Source: Clostridia bacterium (GTDB taxonomy: Bacteria; Bacillota; Clostridia; Oscillospirales; Acutalibacteraceae). From it: 64,000 nucleotides of DNA. This document shows positions 25,929-36,334 of the stretch, one piece after another (position 1 is the stretch's first letter; each line of letters opens with the position of its first letter). The stretch spans positions 32,840-96,839 of the forward strand of contig JAFTYU010000004.1 in the NCBI GenBank assembly GCA_017461235.1, written 5' to 3'. The notes beneath the pieces were generated by a model. The model did not search any database and was not told the origin of the DNA. It was given only the letters and a program-made list of their open reading frames with translations. Position numbers and translations under genes: made by a program.

Positions 25929-28754
25929 ATGGAAAAGAATTTAATTGTCAAAGGTGCAAGAGAACACAATTTAAAAAATGTAAGTGTTGAAATACCAAGG
26001 GATAAGTTCGTTGTCTTCACGGGACTTTCGGGTTCAGGTAAGTCATCGCTTGCTTTTGATACTATTTATGCGGAAGGTCAACGCAGATATATGGAGAGTT
26101 TATCTTCATATGCCCGTCAGTTTTTGGGTATTATGGAAAAACCTGATGTTGACAGTATTGACGGACTTTCACCCGCTATCTCAATTGACCAGAAAACCAC
26201 ATCTAAAAACCCACGTTCAACAGTGGGTACCGTTACCGAGATATATGATTATTTAAGGCTCTTATATGCTCGCGTAGGTGTGCCTCATTGCCCGGTTTGC
26301 GGTAAAGAGATAAAGCAACAGTCAATTGACCAGATTGTTGATAAAATCCTGAAATTGCCCGAAGGAACAAGGTTTCAGATTCTTGCGCCTATTGCTAAGG
26401 GCAAAAAGGGTGAGTTTCAGAAGGAGCTTGAATCTGCGTCAAAATCAGGCTTTTCAAGAGCACGTATTGACGGTGAGCTTGTTGACCTTTCAGAAAAAAT
26501 AAAGCTTAAGAAGAATATTAAACACAATATAGAGATAATTGTTGACCGTCTTATTATGAAAGACGGAATTATGTCACGTCTTACGGATTCGTTGGAAACC
26601 GCTTTTTCACTTACGGAAGGTAATGTTCTTGTGGATGTTGTAGGTGGCGAAGAGATTCTGTTTTCGCAGAATTTTGCCTGCCCTGAGCACGGATCGTGTA
26701 TGGATGAGCTTGAACCACGTATGTTCTCTTTCAATAATCCCTTCGGTGCGTGTCCCACTTGTTCGGGTCTCAGCGTGTTTATGCGAGTATCGGAAGATTT
26801 GCTCGTTCCCAATAAAAAGCTTTCCATTAACGAAGGTGCCATAAAGGGTAGCGGATGGAGTAATACCGATTCAAGCAGTATTGCAGGGATGTATTATAAC
26901 GCTCTCGCAGATAAATATAACTTTACTTTTGATACTCCGTTCAGGGAGATTTCTGCTGAAGGACGCAAAGCAATTTTTTACGGCACAGACGGGGAACGTA
27001 TAAAAATGGTTCGTCAGAACGAATACGGTAGCGGAACTTATATGACGGAGTTTGAAGGAATTATAAACAATCTCGAACGCCGTTACCGCGAAACCACAAG
27101 CGATTGGTCACGTAGGGAGATTGAACAGTATATGACCGCATGTCCTTGCCCCGACTGTAAGGGTGCACGACTTAAACCCGGTTCTCTTGCGGTAACCGTG
27201 GGCGGTAAAAACATAAAAGAATTTACGGATATGTCTATCCGCGAAGAGCTTGAATTTATCGAGAATCTTGAGCTTACAGAAAAAGAGCAGATTATCGGTA
27301 AACAGATTATTAAAGAAATCCGTTCACGACTTGCGTTTTTGTGTAATGTAGGTCTTGATTATCTTACTCTTTCGCGTTCGTCCGGTACCTTGTCAGGCGG
27401 CGAAAGTCAACGTATCCGCCTTGCAACCCAGATAGGTTCATCGCTTATGGGTGTTCTTTATATCCTTGATGAGCCCAGCATCGGTCTTCACCAGCGCGAT
27501 AATGCAAAACTGCTCAAATCCTTGTGTGATTTGCGTGATATGGGTAATACACTTATTGTTGTCGAACACGATGAAGATACTATGAATGAAGCGGATTTTA
27601 TCGTAGATGTTGGTCCCGGTGCAGGTGTTCACGGCGGCGAAATCGTTTGTGCGGGTACTGTGGAAGATATAAAAAAATGTGAAAAATCCCTGACGGGTCA
27701 GTATCTTTCGGGTAAAAAGAAAATTGAAGTTCCCGAAAAACGACGTAAAGGAAACGGCAAATTTATTGAAATAAAGGGTGCAAAGCAAAACAACCTTAAA
27801 AATATAGACGTTAAAATTCCTTTGGGCGAGCTTGTGGCGGTTACGGGTGTTTCAGGTTCGGGAAAATCATCACTCGTTAACGAAATACTCTACAAAAAGC
27901 TTGCCGCAGAGCTCAATAATGCGCGTAAATTTGCCGGTAAGCATGACGATATAACAGGTATTGAACATCTTGATAAGGTTATAAATATTGACCAGTCACC
28001 CATAGGAAGAACACCACGTTCAAATACCGCAACATATACAGGTGTTTTCAATGATATCAGAACTCTTTTTGCTTCTACTCAGGATGCAAAAGCCAAGGGA
28101 TACGATGCAAGCCGATTCTCCTTTAACGTAAAAGGGGGAAGGTGCGAATCCTGTGAAGGTGACGGTATAATCAAAATTGAAATGAACTTCCTTTCGGATG
28201 TTTACGTTCCCTGTGAAGTATGCCGTGGGGCAAGGTATAACCGTGAAACGTTGGAAGTAAAATATAAAGGTAAAAGTATAAGCGACGTTCTCAATATGAC
28301 CGTTGAGGAAGCTCTTGATTTCTTCTCAAATATACCGAAAATCAGGAATAAGCTTGAAACTATTTACGATGTAGGACTTGGTTATATCACTCTCGGGCAG
28401 TCTGCTACGACTCTTTCCGGCGGTGAGGCACAACGCGTCAAGCTTGCTACAGAGCTTTCAAAAAAATCAACCGGCAAGACCATATATATACTTGATGAAC
28501 CTACAACGGGACTTCATACTGCGGATGTAAAAAAGCTTCTTGATGTTCTGAACAAGCTTGTTGATGCAAACAACTCCGTAGTGGTTATTGAGCATAATCT
28601 TGATGTGATAAAAACTGCCGATCATATTATTGATCTGGGACCGGAAGGCGGTAACGGCGGCGGTGAAGTTGTTGCAACGGGTACACCTGAGGATGTTGCC
28701 AAGTGTAAAAAATCCTACACAGGCAAATATTTGAAAACTTTGTTAAATGTTTAA
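25929..28754 (+). CDS. uvrA: Excinuclease ABC subunit A
   Basis: A 941-residue tandem ABC ATPase that loads UvrB on damaged DNA. Two Walker A motifs ([16 protein letters not shown] and [15 protein letters not shown]) and two signature motifs ([13 protein letters not shown] and [13 protein letters not shown]) are present. The Cys-rich zinc modules include CPVCGKE, CPTCSG and CESCEGDG with CEVCRGA. The length matches the family. It is translated from ATG 25929 just after uvrB, forming a uvrBA operon. The region 28755-28821 downstream contains a separate promoter. Confidence 0.97.
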   Translation: MEKNLIVKGAREHNLKNVSVEIPRDKFVVFTGLSGSGKSSLAFDTIYAEGQRRYMESLSSYARQFLGIMEKPDVDSIDGLSPAISIDQKTTSKNPRSTVGTVTEIYDYLRLLYARVGVPHCPVCGKEIKQQSIDQIVDKILKLPEGTRFQILAPIAKGKKGEFQKELESASKSGFSRARIDGELVDLSEKIKLKKNIKHNIEIIVDRLIMKDGIMSRLTDSLETAFSLTEGNVLVDVVGGEEILFSQNFACPEHGSCMDELEPRMFSFNNPFGACPTCSGLSVFMRVSEDLLVPNKKLSINEGAIKGSGWSNTDSSSIAGMYYNALADKYNFTFDTPFREISAEGRKAIFYGTDGERIKMVRQNEYGSGTYMTEFEGIINNLERRYRETTSDWSRREIEQYMTACPCPDCKGARLKPGSLAVTVGGKNIKEFTDMSIREELEFIENLELTEKEQIIGKQIIKEIRSRLAFLCNVGLDYLTLSRSSGTLSGGESQRIRLATQIGSSLMGVLYILDEPSIGLHQRDNAKLLKSLCDLRDMGNTLIVVEHDEDTMNEADFIVDVGPGAGVHGGEIVCAGTVEDIKKCEKSLTGQYLSGKKKIEVPEKRRKGNGKFIEIKGAKQNNLKNIDVKIPLGELVAVTGVSGSGKSSLVNEILYKKLAAELNNARKFAGKHDDITGIEHLDKVINIDQSPIGRTPRSNTATYTGVFNDIRTLFASTQDAKAKGYDASRFSFNVKGGRCESCEGDGIIKIEMNFLSDVYVPCEVCRGARYNRETLEVKYKGKSISDVLNMTVEEALDFFSNIPKIRNKLETIYDVGLGYITLGQSATTLSGGEAQRVKLATELSKKSTGKTIYILDEPTTGLHTADVKKLLDVLNKLVDANNSVVVIEHNLDVIKTADHIIDLGPEGGNGGGEVVATGTPEDVAKCKKSYTGKYLKTLLNV

Positions 28755-28762
28755 TGTAAAAC

Positions 28763-28791
28763 TTGATATGTTTTTAAAGATGTTATATAAT
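28763..28791 (+). promoter_or_regulatory. Promoter of M28 peptidase gene
   Basis: TTGATA (28763-28768), 17-nt spacer and TATAAT (28786-28791), 30 nt before the start codon. Confidence 0.75.
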
Positions 28792-28821
28792 TGTTAAAAA
28801 TTGATGTAAAGAAGGATGAAA

Positions 28822-30081
28822 ATGAAAGCCAACGAAAGTATACCCAATTTTGATATAAAAGTCAGGGAATATACAAACTATGCTTTGAAAAGCATAAAGA
28901 ATGTTTGTAAAAACTTCGGTCCCAGACCCGTGGGCAGTGATGCAGAAAAAGATGCACAGGAATATATGCTCAAAGACCTTGAAAAATTTTGTGACGAGGC
29001 ACGCCGTGAAGAATATAAATGCAGTGATAAAGCATTTATGTCATGGGTTCCCATCGGTGCGGCATTGCTTATTCTCAATACAGTATTTTTCACTTTAGGC
29101 TGGCATATTGCAGCGCTTGTGTTATCTGCGATTACTCTGTTTCTCGTGCTTGCTGAATTTATATTTTACAAACCGATTCTTGACGTTTTCTTTCCCCAAA
29201 AAACGAGCGGTAACGTTTATGGTGTGCGTAAGGCAACGGGCGAAACTAAAAAACGTATAATTCTTTCGGGGCATACCGACTCTGCTTTTGAATGGACTTA
29301 TACATACAAAGGTGGCAGAACTGTTGTTGCTCTCATTATCGTTACTGCGGTAATTGCCATCCTTCTCGGTATAGGTGCCAATATTTTCGGTATGGTTCGT
29401 GCCGACGGAGTTATCGGTTCAATCGTATGGAGTGCTCAGGGCGGTATAGCTCTTAAAATTCTTGCGGTCATTATGTATATAACCGTTCCGGTGCTTGTTA
29501 TGGCATTCAAGTTTTCTAACTACAAACTCCCTGTTATGGGTGCAAATGATGACCTTTCAGGTTGTTTCATTTCTTGTGCTGCCGCAAAATTTTTGAGCGA
29601 TAACGATATCCGTTTTGAAAATACCGAGGTTGCAGTTCTTTGTGCAGGCGGTGAAGAAGCAGGTCTTCGCGGTTCAAAGGCATTTGCGAAAGCCAATAAA
29701 AAGATGCTTTGTGAAGACGGAGTTGAAACTGTTTTTGTAAGTTTTGATACTATCCGTGAACTTGAGTTCGCAAAAATCTACGAAAAAGATATGACAGGTA
29801 TGGTTAAAAATGACCGTCGTGTTGCAGAGCTTCTTCAAAAAGCCGCCGCAAACGTGGGTATGGAAGTTCCCATCGGTACTATTGAATTAGGTTCAACAGA
29901 TGCCGCCGCAATGTCACAGGCAGGCGTTCCTGCAAGTGCATTTACCGCAATGGATCCCACACCCGCAAGGTACTATCACACACGTCTTGACGATGCGAAC
30001 AATCTTTCGCCTCAGGCTATTGACACAGGTGTGAAAATTGCACTTGAAGCAATTTTCCTTTATGACGAAAAGGGAATATAA
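28822..30081 (+). CDS. M28-family membrane-associated metallopeptidase
   Basis: A 419-residue M28 (aminopeptidase-like) zinc peptidase. Metal-site motifs are SGHTDSAFEW, GANDDLSGC, CAGGEEAGLRGSKAF, ELGSTDAAAMSQAG and YYHTRLDD. Two pairs of hydrophobic segments (about residues 75-115 and 165-225) interrupt the catalytic domain, so the enzyme is membrane-embedded, an arrangement seen in several clostridial M28 proteins. ATG 28822 has GAAGG six bases upstream; the preceding ATG 28816 abuts the ribosome site. A promoter precedes it and a terminator follows it, so it appears monocistronic. Confidence 0.85.
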   Translation: MKANESIPNFDIKVREYTNYALKSIKNVCKNFGPRPVGSDAEKDAQEYMLKDLEKFCDEARREEYKCSDKAFMSWVPIGAALLILNTVFFTLGWHIAALVLSAITLFLVLAEFIFYKPILDVFFPQKTSGNVYGVRKATGETKKRIILSGHTDSAFEWTYTYKGGRTVVALIIVTAVIAILLGIGANIFGMVRADGVIGSIVWSAQGGIALKILAVIMYITVPVLVMAFKFSNYKLPVMGANDDLSGCFISCAAAKFLSDNDIRFENTEVAVLCAGGEEAGLRGSKAFAKANKKMLCEDGVETVFVSFDTIRELEFAKIYEKDMTGMVKNDRRVAELLQKAAANVGMEVPIGTIELGSTDAAAMSQAGVPASAFTAMDPTPARYYHTRLDDANNLSPQAIDTGVKIALEAIFLYDEKGI

Positions 30082-30085
30082 GATA

Positions 30086-30115
30086 ACAAGCCTTCCGTTT
30101 CCGGAAGGCTTGTTT
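30086..30115 (+). terminator. Terminator after M28 peptidase gene
   Basis: Stem ACAAGCCTTCC/GGAAGGCTTGT (11 bp) with a 6-nt loop, followed by TT. Confidence 0.75.
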
Positions 30116-30176
30116 AATCGAATAATGAATAATGATTAATGAAAAACGAATAATTTCGGGGCTGCGCCGATTATTC

Positions 30177-31022
30177 TTATTTCTTATCGCCCTTCTTTTC
30201 GTAACCGAAGGTTGAAGCGAAAAGGTCAATTTTGAAGGCTTTGATTACCGAACTGAAAAGTCTTGACCCCTGTACGGGCATAAGACGGTTAAATTTGCCC
30301 ATTGCGTTGCCGTCAAAGCCAACAACGATATAATTCTTTTTCCTGAGAATACCCTTAAGGATTTTGTTGACCGCCTTGTCACAGGGTGTTGAAACCATTT
30401 CTATAAGATTTGTACCGTTTGTGGCACCCTGGTTTCTCATAATATCCGTTTTTGTAAATCCTGGGCAAACAAGACCTATGTAAGCTTCGCCTCTGAGTTC
30501 TTCTCTCATAGCTTCTGTCATACCTTTAACGGCGGCTTTACTTGCAGAATACATTGACGTTCCGCCGAGAGACATAAGTGCTGCAGATGATGCAACGTTT
30601 ATAATTGCGGGGGTCTCACTCTTGAGAAGAACGGGAAGCATAATTTTTGAAGAATATGCCGCAGAATAGAAGTCAATGTTGATTGATTCATCAATTTCTT
30701 CTTTGGTATAGTTCATAAGTCTGTCAAAACGAGGGAGAACGCCTGCGTTATTGATAAGAACATCGGGCTTTATATCGTTTTCAACAAGCCAGTCATGGAA
30801 GCTTTGCCAATTATCATAGCTTGAGACATCAAAAAGCTTGTAAGAAAACAATTTTGAATAATCACCAAGCTCTTCAACGAAGTTGAGCATTTTCTTTTCG
30901 CTTCTTGCAACACCGATTACATTACAGTTGTGCTCTTTCATAAGCCTTTCGGCAAGCATTTTGCCGATACCGCTTGATGCACCCGTGATGATTACAGTCT
31001 TGTTATCAATCCACTTTGACAT
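30177..31022 (-). CDS. SDR-family NAD(P)-dependent oxidoreductase
   Basis: A 281-residue classical short-chain dehydrogenase. Visible are the Rossmann motif TGASSGIGK near the N-terminus, NNAG (NVLINNAGVLP-type segment), the catalytic Ser region INVASSAALMS and the YSASK active-site motif. The C-terminus is basic with KIDLFASTFGYEKKGDKK. ATG 31022 has GAGGTG six bases upstream. The substrate cannot be deduced. It lies alone on the minus strand, downstream of the PHP-domain gene, with a 90-nt gap. Confidence 0.88.
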   Translation of the reverse strand: MSKWIDNKTVIITGASSGIGKMLAERLMKEHNCNVIGVARSEKKMLNFVEELGDYSKLFSYKLFDVSSYDNWQSFHDWLVENDIKPDVLINNAGVLPRFDRLMNYTKEEIDESINIDFYSAAYSSKIMLPVLLKSETPAIINVASSAALMSLGGTSMYSASKAAVKGMTEAMREELRGEAYIGLVCPGFTKTDIMRNQGATNGTNLIEMVSTPCDKAVNKILKGILRKKNYIVVGFDGNAMGKFNRLMPVQGSRLFSSVIKAFKIDLFASTFGYEKKGDKK

Positions 31023-31111
31023 TAAACACACCTCAAAATAAATATTTATATTGGAATTATATCACAGCAACTCATTATTTTCAATAATTTGTCAATGGCT
31101 TTTGTGATTTT

Positions 31112-31810
31112 TTATTCAGGTCTTGTATAGGGGATATCCGTTATTTTAAGTCTGTAATTGCCTGAACGTAATTCTTCAAGCAATTCTTCGTTTGTTTTAA
31201 CAGGCTTTTTAAAATATATACCACCTATAGCTGCATCGTCGATTTCGTGGAAGTCAGAGCCCGATGTAACAATTGTTTTACCGTGGATTTTCGCCCAATG
31301 CTCCGCAGTTTCGTTACCTGAATGGTGACGGGGATTTCCGTTGAAAATCTCGTATCCGTCAAGAATTTTCCAGTCTTCAACAACCATTCCGCGACGGAAG
31401 GGGTGTGCCTGAATTACAAGAAGGCCGTTTTCGTGAGCGAGTTTTGCAAATTGCTTGGGGCGCATTGCCATAAGGTCACCGTGTGATCTTAAAAAATCTT
31501 CTGTGATGCCGTAAACAAGGTAGTCATTGGGATGGTTATAAAAATTAATTTCCATGCCGAGAATGACGTTGTATTTATCACCTGCGGCTTTTTTCAGCAA
31601 CTCATAACCCTTCAGGAAATGGTCTATTTTTTCATCCCATGAAACGTCTGAAAGTCCGGCTTGTTTAAAGGTTGAATTATTAAGGTGATTGGTACTGACG
31701 ATGCCTGTATAACCCTTTCCTTCGTAGTATTCAATCATTTCTTCAGCAGTTGCAACGGCGCAGACGCTGACCTCAACGGTGTGTGCGTGCATTTCGTATA
31801 AATATTCCAT
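31112..31810 (-). CDS. PHP-domain metal-dependent hydrolase
   Basis: A 232-residue PHP-domain protein. The metal-binding signatures HAHTVEVS, STNHLN, LGMEINFY, QAHPFRRG and GSDFHEID are all in order, so the trinuclear metal site looks intact. It is probably a small phosphoesterase; related stand-alone PHP proteins act on nucleotide or sugar phosphates, but the substrate here is unknown. ATG 31810 is preferred over TTG 31816 because of the GAAAAGAG spacing. It is preceded by a good minus-strand promoter. Confidence 0.8.
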   Translation of the reverse strand: MEYLYEMHAHTVEVSVCAVATAEEMIEYYEGKGYTGIVSTNHLNNSTFKQAGLSDVSWDEKIDHFLKGYELLKKAAGDKYNVILGMEINFYNHPNDYLVYGITEDFLRSHGDLMAMRPKQFAKLAHENGLLVIQAHPFRRGMVVEDWKILDGYEIFNGNPRHHSGNETAEHWAKIHGKTIVTSGSDFHEIDDAAIGGIYFKKPVKTNEELLEELRSGNYRLKITDIPYTRPE

Positions 31811-31848
31811 CTGCAAAAACTCTTTTCTAAAAATAAAATAACGGGAAA

Positions 31849-31877
31849 ATTATACAATTTTTTTTTACGATTGTCTA
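31849..31877 (-). promoter_or_regulatory. Promoter of PHP-domain gene
   Basis: On the minus strand: TAGACA (31877-31872), 17-nt spacer, TATAAT (31854-31849). Confidence 0.7.
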
Positions 31878-31930
31878 CCTGTGGAGCGACAAAAAATAAA
31901 AAATTGAAAGTATTTATAACAAAAATAGTA

Positions 31931-31958
31931 TTGCAAATAATCACAAAAATGATACAAT
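31931..31958 (+). promoter_or_regulatory. Candidate promoter of Gfo/Idh/MocA gene
   Basis: TTGCAA (31931-31936), 16-nt spacer, TACAAT (31953-31958), 35 nt before the start. It is divergent from the PHP promoter. Confidence 0.5.
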
Positions 31959-31992
31959 TGTTTTTGTAATAATCTTTCGGGAGGATAACAAA

Positions 31993-33063
31993 ATGAAAAC
32001 TTTAAAAGCTGCCGTTATCGGTGTTGGCAGTATATCGTACGAACACATTAACGGATATATCAAGAACCCCAATGTAGAGTTATACGCTTTCTGCGATATA
32101 AACGAAAAACAGCTTAAATTGATGGCTGAGAAATTCAATGTGCCTGAAGAACGTTGCTTTGCCGACAAGGATGAAATGTTCAAAGCTTTGCCTGAAATTG
32201 ATATTGTAAGTGTTACAACGTGGAACTCTGCCCATGCCGAGTGTACAATTGCTGCACTTAACGCGGGCAAAGACGTTATTTGTGAAAAACCGATGGCTAT
32301 GAACACCGCCCAGGCAAACGCTATGCTCGATGCTGCTAAAAAGAACGGCAAGCATCTTCAGATCGGTTTTGTGCGCCGTTACGGTAACGATGCGGACATT
32401 ATGCGTGATTTCATCAATGCGGATAAATTCGGGGATATTTATTACGCAAAGGCAACTTATCTTCGTCGTAACGGTAACCCCGGCGGTTGGTTTGGTGACA
32501 AATCACGTTCAGGCGGCGGACCCCTTATAGATTTAGGTGTTCACGTTATTGACCTTTCCCGTTATCTTTGCGGCAATCCCAAACCCGTTTCCGTTTACGG
32601 TGCAACCTTCCAAAAGCTTTACAACCGTCCGAATATCAAAGGCGGAAAAGGCTATAACTCTGTTTCTGCAGGTGAAAATGACATCTGTGACGTTGAAGAC
32701 CTTGCAACCGCTCTTATCCGTTTTGATAACGGGCTGGTTCTTTCGGTTGAAGCAAGCTTTTCTCTCAATATAAAGAATCCCGAGGGCAACATTCAGTTCT
32801 TCGGCACTAAAGCAGGCGCTAAGCTTGATCCGCAGGTTGAGATTTTTACAGATGAAAACGGTCACCTTATTGATATCAGTTTTAATAAAGATACGGGTCT
32901 TAGCTTTGATGGACTTTTCTGCCGCGAGATAGACCATTTTGTCGATTGTGTTCTCAATGGTACACCTTGTAAGGCTCCTGCAGAAGACGGCGTTGAGATT
33001 ATGAAGATACTTGATGCGATTTACGAATCTGCAAGAACAGGTCACGAAGTGATTATAGGTTAA
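31993..33063 (+). CDS. Gfo/Idh/MocA-family oxidoreductase
   Basis: A 356-residue NAD(P)-dependent sugar or inositol-type dehydrogenase. The N-terminal Rossmann segment AAVIGVGSISYEH, the conserved CEKPMAMN (catalytic Lys of the EKP motif) and GGGPLIDLGVHVIDL with the downstream catalytic-type His/Asp belong to the Gfo/Idh/MocA family. A strong GGAGG lies eight bases upstream of ATG 31993. The physiological substrate is not predictable from sequence. The stop overlaps the start of the following membrane-protein gene (TAATG). Confidence 0.9.
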   Translation: MKTLKAAVIGVGSISYEHINGYIKNPNVELYAFCDINEKQLKLMAEKFNVPEERCFADKDEMFKALPEIDIVSVTTWNSAHAECTIAALNAGKDVICEKPMAMNTAQANAMLDAAKKNGKHLQIGFVRRYGNDADIMRDFINADKFGDIYYAKATYLRRNGNPGGWFGDKSRSGGGPLIDLGVHVIDLSRYLCGNPKPVSVYGATFQKLYNRPNIKGGKGYNSVSAGENDICDVEDLATALIRFDNGLVLSVEASFSLNIKNPEGNIQFFGTKAGAKLDPQVEIFTDENGHLIDISFNKDTGLSFDGLFCREIDHFVDCVLNGTPCKAPAEDGVEIMKILDAIYESARTGHEVIIG

Positions 33064-33596
33064 TGAATAAGGCTAAAATTACTGCCGTATGCGGTATGAC
33101 GACGGCATTATCCGTAGTGCTTATGATGACGTCAACACTTTTGCCGGTGCTTATGTACGTTCTGCCTGTTGTAACGAGTCTTGGTGTGTTATACGTACGG
33201 GATTTATCAAATAAAAAATGGGCATTCGGTGTCTATGCGGCAACATCCGTTTTATCTATGATTCTTTTAACGGATAAAGAAACTGCATTGACATATGTGC
33301 TTTTCTTCGGGTATTATACGCTTGTGAAAAACTCCTTTGAAAAATTACCGAAAATTGTTTCGCGGTTGATTAAAACATTGGTTTTTAATGCCGCCGCCAT
33401 AACCATAGGCATTTTAGGTGTTTGGCTTTTCGGCGTGTCAGGGGAGGAGTACAGTGAGTTCGGTAAATTAACAATACCATTGTTGTTAGGACTTGCAAAT
33501 CTTGCTTTTGTTTTGTATGACTTTGCCATAACCAAAAACGGTATTCTTATTGAGCTTCTGGCAAGAAAAACTAAAAAAATATTGCGTTTGCGATAA
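33063..33596 (+). CDS. Small polytopic membrane protein (ECF S-component-like)
   Basis: A 177-residue hydrophobic protein with about five membrane segments and a basic C-terminus (ARKTKKILRLR). The N-terminal MNKAKITAVCGMTTALSVVL start resembles substrate-binding S-components of ECF transporters or related DUF membrane proteins. No diagnostic motif was recognised, so the function stays open. Its ATG shares a base with the stop of the oxidoreductase gene, so the two are translationally coupled, which suggests a link between a transported compound and that enzyme. Confidence 0.65.
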   Translation: MNKAKITAVCGMTTALSVVLMMTSTLLPVLMYVLPVVTSLGVLYVRDLSNKKWAFGVYAATSVLSMILLTDKETALTYVLFFGYYTLVKNSFEKLPKIVSRLIKTLVFNAAAITIGILGVWLFGVSGEEYSEFGKLTIPLLLGLANLAFVLYDFAITKNGILIELLARKTKKILRLR

Positions 33597-33600
33597 TTGT

Positions 33601-33633
33601 CGGACTGTGTAGGGTTTTGTCCTGCACAGTCCG
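33601..33633 (+). terminator. Hairpin, probable terminator
   Basis: CGGACTGTG pairs with CACAGTCCG and extends through AGG/CCT. The following T-run is weak (TTGCTTATTTAAC). Confidence 0.5.
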
Positions 33634-33676
33634 TTGCTTATTTAACAAAAACCGTTGTTTATCAGCTTATTCACTA

Positions 33677-33706
33677 TTGACAAACAAAGGAAAATAAAGG
33701 TATAAT
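33677..33706 (+). promoter_or_regulatory. Promoter of the epimerase pair
   Basis: Consensus TTGACA (33677-33682), 18-nt spacer and consensus TATAAT (33701-33706), 37 nt upstream of the start codon. Confidence 0.85.
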
Positions 33707-33742
33707 TAAAACGTATGAATACATATTGATGGAGGTATTTTT

Positions 33743-35254
33743 ATGCAGAAAAAAACCGTAGCTCTTACCGGCTCATCCGGTACAATGGGTTGGGCAGGCT
33801 TTAAAGAGCTCTATGCCAAAAAGAATGAGTTTAATATCGTTGTTCTTAACCGTGATAGCGAAAAGAACAGAAAGAAATTCGCAGCTTATGAAAATGACCC
33901 TGCGGTTAAATTAGTATGGGGCGACCTTACTAATTACGAAGACGTTCTCGAAATGGTTAACGGCGCAGACTACGTTCTTCACGTTGGCGGTATGGTTTCT
34001 CCTGCGGCTGACTATTATCCTGTTAAAACACAGAAAACAAACGTTGCTGCTGCTCAGAATATCGTAAATGCAGTTAAAGCACAACCTGACCCCGATGCAG
34101 TTAAGGTTGTTTACATAGGTACAGTTGCCGAAACAGGTGACAGAAACGCTCCCATCCATTGGGGTAGAACAGGTGACCCGCTTAAAGTCAGTGTTTATGA
34201 CCACTATGCTATCAGTAAAATCAAGGCAGAAGCAGTTTTTGCAGAATCAGGTCTTAAACATTGGGTATCACTTCGTCAGTCAGGTATTCTTTACCCCGCA
34301 ATTCTTAAAAATATGGAACCCATTATGTATCACGTTCCCATTAACGGTATGCTTGAATGGGCAACAGTTGAAGACTCAGGCCGTCTTCTTGCAAACGTTT
34401 GCGGTGACGACATTCCTGAAGAATTCTGGAGAAGATTCTATAACATCGGTTCAGGTGAACAATACAGAATCACAAACTATGAGTTTGAAGAATTGCTTCT
34501 CGGTACACTCGGTCTTGGTTCACCCAAGAAACTCTTTGACCCCCATTGGTTCACAACACGTAACTTCCACGGTCAGTGGTACTATGACGGTGATGAACTT
34601 GAGAAATATTGTCATTTCCGTGCAAATATTCCTGTTAAGGATTATTTCAAACAGATGATGAACAATGTTGAGTCATATTATAAATTGGCATTCCTTGCAA
34701 AACCCATTGCACCGCTTCTTAAGAAGCTCTGGATGAAGAAAATTGCAGAAACTCCCGAGTACGGTACACTCTGGTGGGCAGAAAACAAGGTTGACGTGAG
34801 AATGACTGCTTACTACGGCAGTATGGAAGAATACGAAAAACTCCCCAGAAAGTGGGAAGATTTTGAAATCATCATCCCTGCAAAACAGACAACTGCAGAT
34901 GATGTTGTTGTTCTTGACCACGGTTACGATGAAACAAAGCCCTTTGATTCACTTACGCTTGAAGACCTTCAGAAGGCTGCCGAGTTCAGAGGAGGTAAAT
35001 GTCTTGCAACTGAAATCGTTGATATGTACACTCCTGTTAAATGGGTAAGCGCCAGAGGAAATGAGTTCGAGATGACTCCCAACCTTGTTCTTAAAGGTGG
35101 TCACTGGTGTCCTGAAGAGCTTCCCTGGCCCTGGAAATATGATGAAGAAGCAAGAATTAATCCGTTCTTTGCACAGGTTTGGGATCGTAAAGGTGAAGAT
35201 AATGTATATGGTCCTGAAATCTTTGATAACTTTAAGGAGAAGGTTACAGAATGA
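33743..35254 (+). CDS. Extended-SDR NAD(P)-dependent epimerase/dehydratase, 1
   Basis: A 503-residue protein with an N-terminal extended short-chain dehydrogenase domain. ALTGSSGTMGWAG is the nucleotide-binding glycine motif. VYIGTVAETGDR and YDHYAISKIKAE supply the Ser/Thr and YxxxK active-site segments. The last 200 residues form an extension with FEMTPNLVLKGGHWCPEELP that was not recognised. GGAGG precedes ATG 33743, behind a near-perfect promoter. Its codon pattern (frequent GTT, CTT, ACA) resembles that of the acyl-CoA synthetase and VOR genes and suggests strong expression. It overlaps the next gene by four bases (ATGA). The substrate is unknown. Confidence 0.82.
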   Translation: MQKKTVALTGSSGTMGWAGFKELYAKKNEFNIVVLNRDSEKNRKKFAAYENDPAVKLVWGDLTNYEDVLEMVNGADYVLHVGGMVSPAADYYPVKTQKTNVAAAQNIVNAVKAQPDPDAVKVVYIGTVAETGDRNAPIHWGRTGDPLKVSVYDHYAISKIKAEAVFAESGLKHWVSLRQSGILYPAILKNMEPIMYHVPINGMLEWATVEDSGRLLANVCGDDIPEEFWRRFYNIGSGEQYRITNYEFEELLLGTLGLGSPKKLFDPHWFTTRNFHGQWYYDGDELEKYCHFRANIPVKDYFKQMMNNVESYYKLAFLAKPIAPLLKKLWMKKIAETPEYGTLWWAENKVDVRMTAYYGSMEEYEKLPRKWEDFEIIIPAKQTTADDVVVLDHGYDETKPFDSLTLEDLQKAAEFRGGKCLATEIVDMYTPVKWVSARGNEFEMTPNLVLKGGHWCPEELPWPWKYDEEARINPFFAQVWDRKGEDNVYGPEIFDNFKEKVTE

Positions 35255-36270
35255 AAGTATTTATGATTGGCGGTACAGGACTTCTTGGTTGCGAAGCCGC
35301 ACGTATATTTATTGAAAGAGGTCACGAAGTAACAAGCGTTGCGCTTCCCCCTCTTCCGGAAGGTGCTCCCATTCCTGAAGAAATGAAGCTCGAGTTCTGC
35401 AATATCTATGAGAAAACAGATGATGAAATCCGCGAGCTTTTAAAGGGTCACGATTGTTTTGTGTTCGCTGCAGGTATTGACGAGCGTGTTGAATTCCCTG
35501 CACCGGTTTACGATGCATATTACAAATATAACATCCAACCCCTTGAAAGAATACTTCCTCTTTGTAAAGAGGTTGGGGTTAAGAGTGCAGTTATTCTCGG
35601 TTCTTACTTTGCATATCTTGCAAAAGAGCGTCCCGATATGAAGCTTACCGAGAAACATCCCTACATCAGAAGCCGTATTGATCAGGAGAACGTTGCTTTC
35701 TCATTCGCAGACGAAAACTTTGATGTAGCAGTTCTTGAACTTCCTTACATTTTCGGTACACAGCCCGGCAGAAAACCCGTTTGGGTTATCCTTATTGAAC
35801 AGATTAAGAGAATGGATAAGCTTCCCTTCACAATGTACCCCGGTGGCGGTACTGCTATGCTCACCGTTCGTCAGGTCGGTGAGGTGATTGTTGGCGCCGC
35901 TGAGAAATCAAAGGGCGCAAAGGCTTGGCCTATCAGCATGTATAATATGACATGGAAGGAATTTCTTAAAATCGTTTATGCTGCAAGAGGTATGGGCGAA
36001 AATCGAAAGGTTATCAGCGTAGCACCCTGGATGATGAGAATGGGTCTCGGCGGAGTTAAGAAAGAGTACGCTGCAAAAGGTATCGAGAGTGGTATCGACG
36101 TTGACGGACTTGCAGATATCATGGATGTGAATCTCTTTATTCCCGACAGATTTTCAAAAGAACTGGGCGCAACAGATGATGATATCAAAGCCGCTATTTT
36201 TGATTCAATCAAAGTTTCACAGGCTTCTTATGACGGCAAAGTCAAGCTTCTTGAAATGAAGGGCGAATAA
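35251..36270 (+). CDS. NAD-dependent epimerase/dehydratase, 2
   Basis: A 339-residue atypical extended-SDR protein. The nucleotide-binding motif MIGGTGLLGCEAARIF is clear. The active-site tyrosine region is less typical (YIRSRIDQENVAF). It begins at ATG 35251 overlapping the upstream stop by four bases, so the pair is coupled and probably acts on related substrates. A strong terminator follows at 36294. Confidence 0.8.
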   Translation: MKVFMIGGTGLLGCEAARIFIERGHEVTSVALPPLPEGAPIPEEMKLEFCNIYEKTDDEIRELLKGHDCFVFAAGIDERVEFPAPVYDAYYKYNIQPLERILPLCKEVGVKSAVILGSYFAYLAKERPDMKLTEKHPYIRSRIDQENVAFSFADENFDVAVLELPYIFGTQPGRKPVWVILIEQIKRMDKLPFTMYPGGGTAMLTVRQVGEVIVGAAEKSKGAKAWPISMYNMTWKEFLKIVYAARGMGENRKVISVAPWMMRMGLGGVKKEYAAKGIESGIDVDGLADIMDVNLFIPDRFSKELGATDDDIKAAIFDSIKVSQASYDGKVKLLEMKGE

Positions 36271-36293
36271 TAAAAATACTCCATAAATAAGAT

Positions 36294-36334
36294 GCTCCAC
36301 ATATCTGTTTAAAACAGATGTGTGGAGCTTTTTT
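36294..36334. terminator. Terminator between convergent genes
   Basis: Stem GCTCCACATATCTGTTT/ACAGATGTGTGGAGC with an AAA-type loop, followed by TTTTTT. It ends the epimerase operon and overlaps the 3' end of the convergent amidohydrolase gene. Confidence 0.88.
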